A stretch of DNA of 64,000 nt from Cellulomonas sp. KH9 (GTDB lineage: Bacteria > Actinomycetota > Actinomycetes > Actinomycetales > Cellulomonadaceae). The DNA lies in assembly GCF_900114185.1 (NCBI RefSeq), contig NZ_FOSE01000006.1, forward strand, positions 60,363-124,362, given 5' to 3'. The translations under genes were made by a program, and so were the position numbers. Shown one piece after another: positions 35,287 through 45,632 of this stretch. Within the stretch, counting starts at the first letter, position 1; every line of letters starts with the position of its first letter. The notes beneath the pieces were generated by a model. It saw nothing but the letters and a program-made list of their open reading frames with translations, did no database searches and was not told the DNA's origin.

Positions 35287-36570
35287 TCAGACGCGACCCC
35301 GCCGACCCGCCAACTGGGCGGCCCGCGCGAGGAGCAGCGCGCCGGCCTCCACGGCACGCTCGTCGACCCGCAGGTCGCCCTGGTGGATGTCGTACGTCCG
35401 ACCCCCCGGGGTGCGGGTGCCGAGCCGTGCCATCGCGCCGGGCACCCTCGTGAGGTACCAGGCGAAGTCCTCGCCGCCGAGCGACTGCTCGGTCAGCCGC
35501 ACGGCCTCCGGTCCCAGCATGTCGTGCGCGGCCGCCTCCAGCACGGCGGTGCTCTCCGCCCGGTTCTCCACGGGCGGCACCCCGCGCTGGTGCTTCACCT
35601 CGACCTCGACCCCCAGCGGGTGCACGACGTCGGCCACGGCCTGCTCGAACACCGCCGACGCCCGCTCCCACGCCCGCACGTCGAGGCACCGCAGCGTGCC
35701 CATGACGGTGCCCGTGGCCGGGATCGCGTTGTGGACGGTCCCCGCGCGCACGGCACCCCACGTGAGGTTCACACCGGACCGCGGGTCCAGCCGCCGGCCC
35801 AGCACGGCGGGCACCTGCGTGATGACCTGGCCCAGCGCGAACACGACGTCCCCCGTGAGGTGCGGGCGCGACGTGTGGCCGCCCTCGCCCGTCACCGTGA
35901 CGGTGACCTCGTCGGACGCCGAGGTGATCGGGCCGATGCGCGTGCCGACCAGGCCGACGTCCAGCTTCGGGTCGCAGTGCACCGAGAAGATCTCACCGAC
36001 GCCGTCGAGCCCGCCCTCGTTGATGACGTCGATGGCGCCGCCGGGCTGCACCTCCTCGGCGGGCTGGAAGATCAGCCGCACGCCGACGTCGAGCCCGCCG
36101 TCCGCCGCGAGCCGCGCCAGCGCGAGCCCCGCGCCGAGCACCGCGGTGGTGTGCACGTCGTGCCCGCAGGCGTGCGCGACGCCCCGGTGCTCCGCCGCCC
36201 ACGGCAGGCCGCACGTGTCCGGCACGGGCAGCCCGTCGAGGTCCGCGCGCAGCGCGACCCGGCGCGCACCCGACCCGGCGACCGTGGGGCCGATGTCGCA
36301 CCACAGGCCGGACCCGGGCAGCAGGTGCGGCGTCAGGCCCGCGGCCGACAGCCGCTCGGCGACGACCCGGGTGGTCCGCTCCTCGGTGCGCCCCAGCTCG
36401 GGGTGGGCGTGCAGGTCGCGCCGGATCCCGACGAGCTCGGCGCGCAGCTCGTCCAGGACGTCGGCCAGGTCACGCGCACCGGGGTCGGCCGGCTCCGGGC
36501 CGAGCGTGCGCAGCGCGGGCACGTCCTGGGCGCTGACGGGGACGAGCTGGTCGAGGGGCGTGGCGGGCAT
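35287..36570 (-). CDS. M20-family amidohydrolase (IAA-amino acid hydrolase-like)
   Basis: 427 residues. The M20D set is present: IRRDLHAHPELG near the N-terminus, ADLDGLPV, the metal motif HACGHDVHTT (Cys, His, His), the catalytic-base segment FQPAEEVQPGGA and a C-terminal LGGEDFAWY metal ligand. Such enzymes hydrolyse N-acyl or amino-acyl amides, or aminobenzoyl-glutamate-type substrates. There is no signal peptide. Transcribed towards bmp with only 224 bp between, most of which belongs to the bmp promoter. Leaderless ATG at 36570. Its precise substrate cannot be told from sequence. Confidence 0.92.
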   Translation of the reverse strand: MPATPLDQLVPVSAQDVPALRTLGPEPADPGARDLADVLDELRAELVGIRRDLHAHPELGRTEERTTRVVAERLSAAGLTPHLLPGSGLWCDIGPTVAGSGARRVALRADLDGLPVPDTCGLPWAAEHRGVAHACGHDVHTTAVLGAGLALARLAADGGLDVGVRLIFQPAEEVQPGGAIDVINEGGLDGVGEIFSVHCDPKLDVGLVGTRIGPITSASDEVTVTVTGEGGHTSRPHLTGDVVFALGQVITQVPAVLGRRLDPRSGVNLTWGAVRAGTVHNAIPATGTVMGTLRCLDVRAWERASAVFEQAVADVVHPLGVEVEVKHQRGVPPVENRAESTAVLEAAAHDMLGPEAVRLTEQSLGGEDFAWYLTRVPGAMARLGTRTPGGRTYDIHQGDLRVDERAVEAGALLLARAAQLAGRRGRV

Positions 36571-36576
36571 TGGACG

Positions 36577-36582
36577 AGGGTA
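36577..36582 (-). promoter_or_regulatory. -10 element TACCCT, leaderless promoter of the amidohydrolase gene
   Basis: On the minus strand TACCCT ends 6 nt before the ATG at 36570, within the 38-bp gap after the guanylyltransferase gene. Confidence 0.6.
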
Positions 36583-36608
36583 TCGCCGGAGCCCGCCTCC
36601 GCTCCTCG

Positions 36609-37721
36609 TCAGAGCAGGTCGTCGCGGCCCCGGGCACGCCACCCGTCGACGGCCGCCTTGACCTGCTGGGCGTGGGCGCGCGTGGTGACGAGCACGGCGT
36701 CGGGCGTGTCGACCACCACGGCGTCGGGCACGCCGACGACCGTGACCGTGCGCCCGGCGGTGGCGACCACGGCACCGTCCGCGTCGATGCGCAGCACGTC
36801 GTCCGGCGTGCCGAGCGTCGGGCCGCCGTCGCCGGTGCCGAGCAGCGCGCCCAGCGAGGCGTAGTCGCCGACGTCGTCCCAGCCGAAGGTGCCGGGCACC
36901 ACCGCGACCCCGCCCGCGGCGGCCACCGGCTCCGCGATGGCGTGGTCGATCGCGATCCGCGTGAGTCCCGGCCACGTGTCGGCGAGCCGGGCGTCGCGGT
37001 CATCGGTGTCCCACGCGGCCGCGATGCGGCGCAGCCCGTCGTGCAGCGTGGGCAGCTGCTGCGCGAGGTGGTCCAGCAGGACGCCGGCGCGCACGACGAA
37101 CATGCCCGCGTTCCAGCTGTACCCGCCCGCGGCCAGGTACGCGGCCGCGGTCTGCGCGTCGGGCTTCTCGGTGAAGCCGACCGCGCGCCGGGCGCTGGGC
37201 GCACCGGGCGCGCCGAGCGGCTCGCCCGCCTGCACGTACCCGAACGCCGTCGACGGCTCGGTGGCCGGGATGCCGATCGTGACGACGGCGCCGGTGCGCG
37301 CGGCCGCCACGGCCTCGCGGATCGTCGCCTCGAACCCGGGCAGACCGGTGATGACGTGGTCCGCCGCGAACGACCCGAGCACCACGTCCGGCCCGTGCCG
37401 TCGCGCCAGCACGGCGGCCGCCAGGCCGATCGCCGCCATGGAGTCCCGCGGGCTCGGCTCGGCCAGGACGTGCTCGGCACCCAGCTCCGGCAGCTGGTCG
37501 GCGACCGCGGCGGCGTGCCGCGCACCGGTCACCACGAGCACGTGGCCCGGGCCGGTGAGCGGGAGCAGGCGGTCCACCGTGCCCTGCAGCAGGGTCCGGC
37601 CCGTGCCCGTGAGGTCGAGCAGGAACTTGGGGTGGCCCGCACGCGACAGCGGCCACAGGCGGGTACCGGCGCCCCCGGCGGGGACGACGGCGTGGAAGTC
37701 GGCGATGGGTGCGTCCGGCAT
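36609..37721 (-). CDS. manC: Mannose-1-phosphate guanylyltransferase
   Basis: 370 residues of the nucleotidyltransferase type. The GTP-binding PAGGAGTRLWPLSRAGHPKFLL signature starts near residue 14; the active-site FAADHVI, the FTEKPD segment and SWNAGMFV sugar-binding motif follow, with TFGWDDVGDY near residue 280. It lacks the fused C-terminal isomerase domain, so it is the monofunctional ManC type. It makes GDP-mannose from GTP and mannose 1-phosphate for mannosylated lipids and glycans; a PIG-V-like mannosyltransferase is encoded at 51.8-53.2 kb, though that class uses polyprenol-phosphate-mannose. Leaderless ATG. Confidence 0.94.
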   Translation of the reverse strand: MPDAPIADFHAVVPAGGAGTRLWPLSRAGHPKFLLDLTGTGRTLLQGTVDRLLPLTGPGHVLVVTGARHAAAVADQLPELGAEHVLAEPSPRDSMAAIGLAAAVLARRHGPDVVLGSFAADHVITGLPGFEATIREAVAAARTGAVVTIGIPATEPSTAFGYVQAGEPLGAPGAPSARRAVGFTEKPDAQTAAAYLAAGGYSWNAGMFVVRAGVLLDHLAQQLPTLHDGLRRIAAAWDTDDRDARLADTWPGLTRIAIDHAIAEPVAAAGGVAVVPGTFGWDDVGDYASLGALLGTGDGGPTLGTPDDVLRIDADGAVVATAGRTVTVVGVPDAVVVDTPDAVLVTTRAHAQQVKAAVDGWRARGRDDLL

Positions 37722-37727
37722 GCCGAC

Positions 37728-37733
37728 ACCGTA
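37728..37733 (-). promoter_or_regulatory. -10 element TACGGT, leaderless promoter of manC
   Basis: On the minus strand TACGGT ends 6 nt before the ATG at 37721. Confidence 0.6.
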
Positions 37734-37827
37734 GCGGCCGGGCCGGGTGCCGCGAGCACCGCCGCGGACCGGCCCCGGCGGTGCGGTGCGCGCGACGGAC
37801 GGAGGTCCCGGACGGGCCGGGTGTGCG

Positions 37828-37843
37828 TGTGGGCTTGGTCACA
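37828..37843. promoter_or_regulatory. CRP/GlxR-type site upstream of sdhC (one mismatch)
   Basis: TGTGG-GCTTGG-TCACA matches the TGTGA-N6-TCACA consensus at 9 of 10 fixed positions. It is centred about 80 bp upstream of the predicted sdh transcription start and about 110 bp from the manC start on the other strand. cAMP-dependent control of sdh is known in Corynebacterium (GlxR). Confidence 0.5.
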
Positions 37844-37904
37844 AACGGCCCGCCGCGCCGCGGCGGCACCCCTCGGGGCGCGGTCCGGACGTGGCGCAGG
37901 TCAT

Positions 37905-37910
37905 TACAGT
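37905..37910 (+). promoter_or_regulatory. Candidate -10 (TACAGT) of sdhCDAB
   Basis: TACAGT in a locally AT-richer patch, 58 nt before the sdhC start. No convincing -35 is seen, which fits an activator-dependent promoter. Confidence 0.5.
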
Positions 37911-37967
37911 GAGGGGACTTCAGGACATCGACGTCCGCTCGCGAACTCGCCACAGGAGGCCCCCACC

Positions 37968-38366
37968 GTGTCCTCAGCGCCCACCGCGCCAGCGCGGCCG
38001 GCCGGAACGCTCTACCGCGGGCGCGAAGGCATGTGGTCCTGGGTCGCGCACCGCATCACCGGTTTCGCGATCTTCTTCTTCCTGCTCGTGCACGTGCTCG
38101 ACACGGCGCTGGTCCGGGTCTCCCCCGAGGCGTACAACGACGTGATCGGCACGTACAAGAACCCGATCATGGGCATCGGCGAGGCCGGGCTCGTGCTCGC
38201 CATCGTGTTCCACGCCTTCAACGGCATCCGGCTGATCCTCGTGGACTTCTGGGCCAAGGGCCCGCGGTACCAGCGGGTCATGCTGTGGGTCGTCCTGGGC
38301 CTGGTCGTCGTGACGATGGCGGGCTTCCTGCCGCGTCACCTGATGAACGTCTTCGGGGGCCACTGA
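37968..38366 (+). CDS. sdhC: Succinate dehydrogenase cytochrome b556 subunit
   Basis: 132 residues from the GTG at 37968, 8 nt after AGGAGG. Three membrane helices. SWVAHRITGFAIFFFLLVHV has the quinone-site Ser/Arg region of SdhC, and VFHAFNGIRLI carries the axial heme His. With SdhD it anchors the flavoprotein and iron-sulfur subunits and passes electrons to menaquinone. It opens the four-gene sdhCDAB operon; its stop overlaps the sdhD ATG by one base (TGATG). Confidence 0.95.
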   Translation: MSSAPTAPARPAGTLYRGREGMWSWVAHRITGFAIFFFLLVHVLDTALVRVSPEAYNDVIGTYKNPIMGIGEAGLVLAIVFHAFNGIRLILVDFWAKGPRYQRVMLWVVLGLVVVTMAGFLPRHLMNVFGGH

Positions 38367-38824
38367 TGAGCACCATCGCCGATCCCAAGGCCCCGCGCGC
38401 GTCGCGCCCGGGCCCGTCGCGCCGCACGACGCGCGGCAACTTCGAGCTGTACGGCTGGGTGTTCATGCGCGCGTCGGGCGTGCTGCTCGTCGTCCTGATC
38501 TTCGGCCACCTGTTCGTGAACCTGATCGCGGGCGAGGGCATCAGCGCCATCGACTTCGGCTTCGTCGCCGGCAAGTGGGCCTCGCCGTTCTGGCAGGTGT
38601 GGGACCTGCTCATGCTGTGGCTGGCCATGCTGCACGGCACCAACGGCGTGCGGACGATCATCAACGACTACGCGGAGAAGGACGGCACCCGCATGGTGCT
38701 GAAGCTCGCCCTGTACGCCGCGACCGTCGTCGTCATCGTCCTCGGCACGCTCGTGATCTTCACGTTCGACCCGTGCCCCCCGAACAGCCCGGCGGACCTG
38801 CTGCCCTCGTTCTGCACGGCCTGA
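38366..38824 (+). CDS. sdhD: Succinate dehydrogenase hydrophobic membrane anchor subunit
   Basis: 152 residues. A basic, Pro/Arg-rich cytoplasmic N-terminus of about 30 residues is followed by three helices. FMRASGVLLVVLIFGHLFVN and WLAMLHGTNGVRTIINDY contain the expected heme/quinone-proximal His residues and the conserved GVR loop. The C-terminal tail (FDPCPPNSPADLLPSFC) has two Cys. The start codon overlaps the sdhC stop, implying coupled translation. It completes the cytochrome b-type anchor. Confidence 0.94.
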   Translation: MSTIADPKAPRASRPGPSRRTTRGNFELYGWVFMRASGVLLVVLIFGHLFVNLIAGEGISAIDFGFVAGKWASPFWQVWDLLMLWLAMLHGTNGVRTIINDYAEKDGTRMVLKLALYAATVVVIVLGTLVIFTFDPCPPNSPADLLPSFCTA

Positions 38825-38860
38825 CCCCCGGACGTCCCAGCAAGGAAGGCCTCACAGCCG

Positions 38861-40699
38861 ATGCAGACCCACCAGTACGACGTCGTCATCGTCGGCGCGG
38901 GCGGCGCCGGGATGCGCGCCGCGCTCGAGTCCTCGACGCGCGTGCGCACCGCCGTCATCTCCAAGCTCTACCCCACGCGCTCCCACACCGGCGCGGCACA
39001 GGGCGGCATGTGCGCCGCGCTGGCCAACGTCGAGGAGGACAACTGGGAGTGGCACACGTTCGACACCGTCAAGGGCGGTGACTACCTGGTCGACCAGGAC
39101 GCCGCCGAGGTGATGGCCAAGGAGGCCATCGACGCGGTGCTCGACCTGGAGAAGATGGGCCTGCCGTTCAACCGCACGCCCGAGGGCCGCATCGACCAGC
39201 GCCGGTTCGGCGGGCACACCCGCAACCACGGCGAGGCCGCCGTGCGCCGCTCCTGCTACGCCGCGGACCGCACGGGTCACATGATCCTGCAGACGCTCTA
39301 CCAGCAGTGCGTGAAGAACGACGTCGAGTTCTTCAACGAGTTCTACGTCCTCGACCTGCTGGTGGACCACGACCTCGCGACGGGCGACGTGCCCGACGGC
39401 GAGGAGGTCAACGCCACCGGCGTCGTGGCCTACGAGCTGGCCACGGGCGAGATCCACGTCTTCCAGGCCAAGGCCGTCGTGTTCGCCACGGGCGGCGCGG
39501 GCAAGATCTACAAGACGACGTCGAACGCGCACACCCTCACCGGTGACGGCATGGCGCTGGCGTACCGCCGCGGCATCCCGCTGGAGGACATGGAGTTCTT
39601 CCAGTTCCACCCGACCGGCCTGGCGGGCCTGGGCATCCTGCTCTCCGAGGCCGCCCGCGGCGAGGGCGGCATCCTGCGCAACGCCGACGGCGAGCGGTTC
39701 ATGGAGCGCTACGCCCCCACCATCAAGGACCTCGCGCCGCGCGACATCGTCGCCCGGTCGATGGCCAACGAGGTGCGCGAGGGCCGCGGCGCCGGCCCGA
39801 ACAAGGACTACGTCCTGCTCGACCTCACGCACCTGGAGCCGGCGCACATCGACGCCAAGCTCCCGGACATCACCGAGTTCGCGCGGACCTACCTCGGCAT
39901 CGAGCCGTACACCGAGCCGGTGCCGGTCTACCCCACGGCGCACTACGCCATGGGCGGCATCCCCACGAACATCGAGGGCGAGGTGCTGCGCAACCCGACC
40001 GACGTCATCAAGGGCCTGTACGCCGCCGGTGAGGTCGCCTGCGTCTCGGTGCACGGCTCCAACCGGCTGGGCACCAACTCGCTGCTGGACATCAACGTCT
40101 TCGGCAAGCGCGCCGGCCGGTCGGCCGCCGCCTACGCCGCGACGGCGTCCTTCGTGGACCTGCCCCCGGCCGCCGCCGAGGGCGTCGAGGCCGACCTGGA
40201 GACCATCCGGACCCGGCCCGACGGCGAGCGCGTGGCGGACATCCGCCGCGACCTGCAGGAGACGATGGACGCGAACGCCCAGGTGTTCCGCACGTCCGAG
40301 TCCCTGACCCAGGCGCTGTCCGACATCAAGGCGCTGCGCAAGCGGTACGAGGCCGTGTCGGTGCAGGACAAGACGCGCACGTTCAACACGGACCTGCTCG
40401 AGGCCGTCGAGCTCGGCTTCCTGCTCGACATCGCCGAGACCGTCGTCGTCGGGGCGCTCAACCGGGAGGAGTCGCGCGGCGGCCACTTCCGGGAGGACTT
40501 CCCCGACCGCGACGACTCCCGGTTCATGCAGCACACGATGGCCTACCGGCGTCCGGTCGCGGCCGGCGCCGCGGACGCCACCGTCACCGGTTCCGACGCG
40601 TCGTTCCGCCGGGCCGAGACCTTCGACGGCTACCAGGTGGTCCTCGGGGCCAAGCCCGTCACCGTCACCCGCTACCAGCCGATGGAGCGCAAGTACTGA
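38861..40699 (+). CDS. sdhA: Succinate dehydrogenase flavoprotein subunit
   Basis: 612 residues. [18 protein letters not shown] is the FAD-binding Rossmann start; SHTGAAQGG and the flavinylation His segment RSHTGA are present near residue 40-50. [22 protein letters not shown], the substrate site [10 protein letters not shown] and the catalytic Arg region [13 protein letters not shown] follow. It oxidises succinate to fumarate with covalently bound FAD. An AAGGAAGG ribosome-binding site lies upstream in a 36-nt gap after sdhD, and its stop overlaps sdhB by one base. Confidence 0.98.
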   Translation: MQTHQYDVVIVGAGGAGMRAALESSTRVRTAVISKLYPTRSHTGAAQGGMCAALANVEEDNWEWHTFDTVKGGDYLVDQDAAEVMAKEAIDAVLDLEKMGLPFNRTPEGRIDQRRFGGHTRNHGEAAVRRSCYAADRTGHMILQTLYQQCVKNDVEFFNEFYVLDLLVDHDLATGDVPDGEEVNATGVVAYELATGEIHVFQAKAVVFATGGAGKIYKTTSNAHTLTGDGMALAYRRGIPLEDMEFFQFHPTGLAGLGILLSEAARGEGGILRNADGERFMERYAPTIKDLAPRDIVARSMANEVREGRGAGPNKDYVLLDLTHLEPAHIDAKLPDITEFARTYLGIEPYTEPVPVYPTAHYAMGGIPTNIEGEVLRNPTDVIKGLYAAGEVACVSVHGSNRLGTNSLLDINVFGKRAGRSAAAYAATASFVDLPPAAAEGVEADLETIRTRPDGERVADIRRDLQETMDANAQVFRTSESLTQALSDIKALRKRYEAVSVQDKTRTFNTDLLEAVELGFLLDIAETVVVGALNREESRGGHFREDFPDRDDSRFMQHTMAYRRPVAAGAADATVTGSDASFRRAETFDGYQVVLGAKPVTVTRYQPMERKY

Positions 40700-41484
40700 T
40701 GACCGCCACCGTGGAAGCCCCCGCGCCCGAGGCCGGCGCCGTCCCGTCGTTCCAGGTCACGCTGCGGATCCGCCGGTTCCTGCCGACGGACGACGCCATC
40801 CCGGCGTTCGGCGAGCCGTTCGAGGCCGAGCCCCGCTGGGACGAGTTCACGGTCGACGTGCACGGCACCGACCGCGTCCTGGACGCGCTGCACAAGATCA
40901 AGTGGGAGCAGGACGGCTCGCTGACGTTCCGCCGGTCGTGCGCGCACGGCATCTGCGGCTCGGACGCGATGCGGATCAACGGCCGCAACCGCCTGGCGTG
41001 CAAGACGCTGCTCAAGGACCTGGACCCGGGCAAGCCGATCCTCGTCGAGCCCATCAAGGGCCTGCCGGTGATCAAGGACCTCGTGGTCGACATGGAGCCG
41101 TTCTTCGCGTCGTACCGCGAGATCATGCCGTTCCTCGTCACCACGGGCACCGAGCCCAGCAAGGAGCGCCTGCAGTCCCCCGAGCAGCGCGAGCGGTACG
41201 ACGACACGACCAAGTGCATCCTGTGCGCCGCGTGCACGTCGTCCTGCCCCGTCTTCTGGACCGACGGGCAGTACTTCGGCCCCGCCGCGATCGTCAACGC
41301 GCACCGCTTCATCTTCGACAGCCGTGACGAGGGCGGGACCCAGCGCCTGGAGATCCTCAACGACAAGGAGGGCGTGTGGCGGTGCCGCACGACCTTCAAC
41401 TGCACCGAGGCGTGCCCCCGCGGCATCGAGGTCACGAAGGCGATCCAGGAGGTCAAGCGCGCGATGATCACGCGCGCCTTCTGA
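40699..41484 (+). CDS. sdhB: Succinate dehydrogenase iron-sulfur subunit
   Basis: 261 residues. Three cluster motifs in order: [2Fe-2S] in RSCAHGICGSDAM with a later Cys in LACKTLL, [4Fe-4S] in CILCAACTSSCPVF, and [3Fe-4S] in CTEACPRGIEV. It wires electrons from the flavin to the membrane anchor. The N-terminal 20 residues are Ala/Pro-rich. Last gene of the operon, followed by a strong hairpin terminator 24 nt downstream. Confidence 0.98.
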   Translation: MTATVEAPAPEAGAVPSFQVTLRIRRFLPTDDAIPAFGEPFEAEPRWDEFTVDVHGTDRVLDALHKIKWEQDGSLTFRRSCAHGICGSDAMRINGRNRLACKTLLKDLDPGKPILVEPIKGLPVIKDLVVDMEPFFASYREIMPFLVTTGTEPSKERLQSPEQRERYDDTTKCILCAACTSSCPVFWTDGQYFGPAAIVNAHRFIFDSRDEGGTQRLEILNDKEGVWRCRTTFNCTEACPRGIEVTKAIQEVKRAMITRAF

Positions 41485-41508
41485 CGCACCGCACCACCGA
41501 CGCACGCC

Positions 41509-41547
41509 CGACGGGCGTCCTCCGCCGCAGGCGGGGGGCGCCCGTCG
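41509..41547 (+). terminator. 18-bp hairpin terminator of sdhCDAB
   Basis: Arms of 18 nt beginning CGACGGGCG pair fully (two G-U pairs) around a 3-nt loop (GCA). It lies 24 nt after the sdhB stop. Confidence 0.8.
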
Positions 41548-41561
41548 TGGCATGCTGACGC

Positions 41562-42473
41562 GTGCCCGCCGACGAGCTGCCCCCCGTCCTGCCGGAGACC
41601 CCGCCCGCAGAGCGCACGGCGGACCCGCCGGACGCCCGGGACCGGCTGGACGCGCTGCCGCGCTACGTCGAGCCCGACCCCGGCGCCCCCGAGGTGCGGC
41701 TGCAGGGCGGCAACGTCGGCGGCGCCGTGCGCGTGGGCCGCACCGTGCGGCGCCCGGCCGGGCCGTGGACGCCCGCCGTGCACACGCTCCTCAGCCACGT
41801 GCGCTCCCGGGGCCTCGACGGCGTGCCCGCGCCGCTGGGGATCGACGAGCAGGGCCGCGAGGTGCTCGAGCACCTGCCCGGCGAGGTGGTCGACCTGGCC
41901 GAGGTGAGCGACGCCCGTCTCGCGTCCGGCGCGGCCTGGCTGGCACGGTTCCACGACGCCGTCGCGGACCTGCGGCCGGGTCCGGTCCGCTGGCGGCTCG
42001 ACGACCGGGACCTCGCCCCGGGCGAGATCGTGTGCCACCACGACGCGACGATGTACAACATGCTCGTCGCCGGGCCCGGCGCGGACGACGTCGTGGGCGT
42101 CGTGGACTGGGACGTGGCGGGACCGGGCGTCCCGCTGGACGACCTGGCGATGCTCGCCTGGAGCGGCGTGCCCTTCTTCACGGACCCCGGCGCGCAGGAG
42201 GGCGCCCGCCGCCTGCGCCTGCTCACCCGGGCGTACGGGGAGCAGGCGGCCGCGCTGGGGCGACCGGCGCCTGCCGCGCAGGCCGTCGCGCGTCACGTGG
42301 TCGTGCGCATGACCGCGTCGGCCGACCGCATCGCCGCCGGTCAGGAAGCCGGCGACCCGGGGATGCTCAACCTGCTGCGCGTCGGTGAGCCTGCGCGCAC
42401 CCGGGCCGGGGTGGCGGCCTACGCCGCGCGGCTGGCGGCGCTGCTGGCCGCGCTCGCGTCGTCGTCCACCTGA
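41562..42473 (+). CDS. Aminoglycoside phosphotransferase (APH)-fold kinase
   Basis: 303 residues. The kinase Brenner motif is VCHHDATMYNML (His-x-Asp-x4-Asn) with the metal Asp in VGVVDWDVAGPG about 25 residues later, the usual APH/choline-kinase arrangement. The N-terminal lobe (VRLQGGNVGGAVRVGRTVRRP) contains a Gly-rich loop. Such genes often annotate as drug phosphotransferases, but many have metabolic substrates, so no resistance function should be assumed. CATGCT lies 5 nt before the GTG at 41562. Its last 55 bp overlap the 3' end of the convergent YihY gene. Confidence 0.85.
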   Translation: MPADELPPVLPETPPAERTADPPDARDRLDALPRYVEPDPGAPEVRLQGGNVGGAVRVGRTVRRPAGPWTPAVHTLLSHVRSRGLDGVPAPLGIDEQGREVLEHLPGEVVDLAEVSDARLASGAAWLARFHDAVADLRPGPVRWRLDDRDLAPGEIVCHHDATMYNMLVAGPGADDVVGVVDWDVAGPGVPLDDLAMLAWSGVPFFTDPGAQEGARRLRLLTRAYGEQAAALGRPAPAAQAVARHVVVRMTASADRIAAGQEAGDPGMLNLLRVGEPARTRAGVAAYAARLAALLAALASSST

Positions 42474-43477
42474 TCGGCCGGTGACGGCGCCGGCGGGTTC
42501 GCGGTCCAGGCCGCCGCGAGCAGCACGATCCGGGCGATGAGGTTGATCCACAGCAGCAGCACCACGATCACCGCGAACGACGCGAGCACCGGGTTGCGCT
42601 GCACCGAGCCGGCCACGACCGAGGTGCCGAGGACCCGCACGACGCCGAGCCCGGCCGCGGCGATCGCGGCTCCCCCCAGCAGGTCGCGCCGCGCGGGCGC
42701 CTGACCGGCGAGCACCCGCACGATCATCACGAAGACCGCCGCGTCGACCACGAACGCGACGAGGACGCCCGCGGCCCGCACCACGAGCCCGGACGTGTCC
42801 GACCAGCCCAGCACGCCCAGCAGCCAGTCGGCCGCCGTCGTCACCGCGATACCGAGCACGGCCGAGAGCAGCACCGCCAGCGCGATCCCGAGGAACGCGC
42901 CCAGCTCCCGCAGCTTGCCCAGCACCGCGTTGTCGGCGGTGCGCGCGCCGAACATGGCGCGGACCGCGGTGCGCAGCGCCGCCGTCGCGGAGATGGCGGT
43001 GAAGAGCAGGACCACGAACGCGACGACGCCCGCGATGCCGAGCCCCGTGCTCAGCTCCAGCTCGTCCGGCTGCAGCAGGCCCGTGCCGTCGCCGGTGTCG
43101 ATCAGCCCCGGGAGCGACTGCCCGATCGTCCGCAGGACCGTCGCGCGCAGCTCGGCGTTCCCACCGAGGACGGCCATGAACGCGGTGTAGCCGATCGTCA
43201 GCCCCGCGAACACCGAGAACAGCGTCGTGTACGCGATCCCGCCGGTGAGCAGCCCGCCGCCGACCGCGCCGAACCGGGCGTTGGCGCGGGCCACGCGCGT
43301 CCGCTGCCACCACGCGAGCAGGGCCTGCACGCGCTGCACGAGGCCCGGGAACCCCGACGCCCAGCGCGGTCCGGGCACCGGGTCCGGCGCCTCCTCGGTG
43401 GCGTGCCGGTGGGCCGCTCCGGCGCCCGCGGGCGGTGCTGCGACGGTCCGCTCGTGCCGGGTGGTGCGCCGATCCAT
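42419..43477 (-). CDS. YihY/BrkB-family inner membrane protein
   Basis: 352 residues starting at the ATG at 43477, chosen because TAGATT ends 7 nt upstream; a GTG-type or upstream ATG would lose that promoter match. About 45 polar residues precede six hydrophobic helices. FGAVGGGLLTGGIAYTTLFSVFAGL is the characteristic YihY amphipathic/first-helix region, and VIVVLLLWINLIARIVLLAAAW the last. The function of the family is unsettled (once mis-assigned as RNase BN). C-terminal tail is Asp/Ser/Ala-rich. It overlaps the convergent kinase gene by 55 bp at its 3' end. Confidence 0.9.
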   Translation of the reverse strand: MDRRTTRHERTVAAPPAGAGAAHRHATEEAPDPVPGPRWASGFPGLVQRVQALLAWWQRTRVARANARFGAVGGGLLTGGIAYTTLFSVFAGLTIGYTAFMAVLGGNAELRATVLRTIGQSLPGLIDTGDGTGLLQPDELELSTGLGIAGVVAFVVLLFTAISATAALRTAVRAMFGARTADNAVLGKLRELGAFLGIALAVLLSAVLGIAVTTAADWLLGVLGWSDTSGLVVRAAGVLVAFVVDAAVFVMIVRVLAGQAPARRDLLGGAAIAAAGLGVVRVLGTSVVAGSVQRNPVLASFAVIVVLLLWINLIARIVLLAAAWTANPPAPSPADQVDDDASAASSAASRAA

Positions 43478-43487
43478 GGCGACGAAT

Positions 43488-45594
<2,107 letters not shown>

Positions 45595-45600
45595 CTGCTC

Positions 45601-45606
45601 AGGTTA
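45601..45606 (-). promoter_or_regulatory. -10 element TAACCT, leaderless promoter of tatB
   Basis: On the minus strand TAACCT ends 6 nt before the GTG at 45594, in the 38-bp gap after htrA. Confidence 0.65.
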
Positions 45607-45632
45607 CCGCGACGGGCGCGACGGCCGGGCTC

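Noticed and set aside
41562..42473. Aminoglycoside resistance gene
   Set aside because: Only the general APH/kinase fold is visible; no specific resistance signature and no mobile context.
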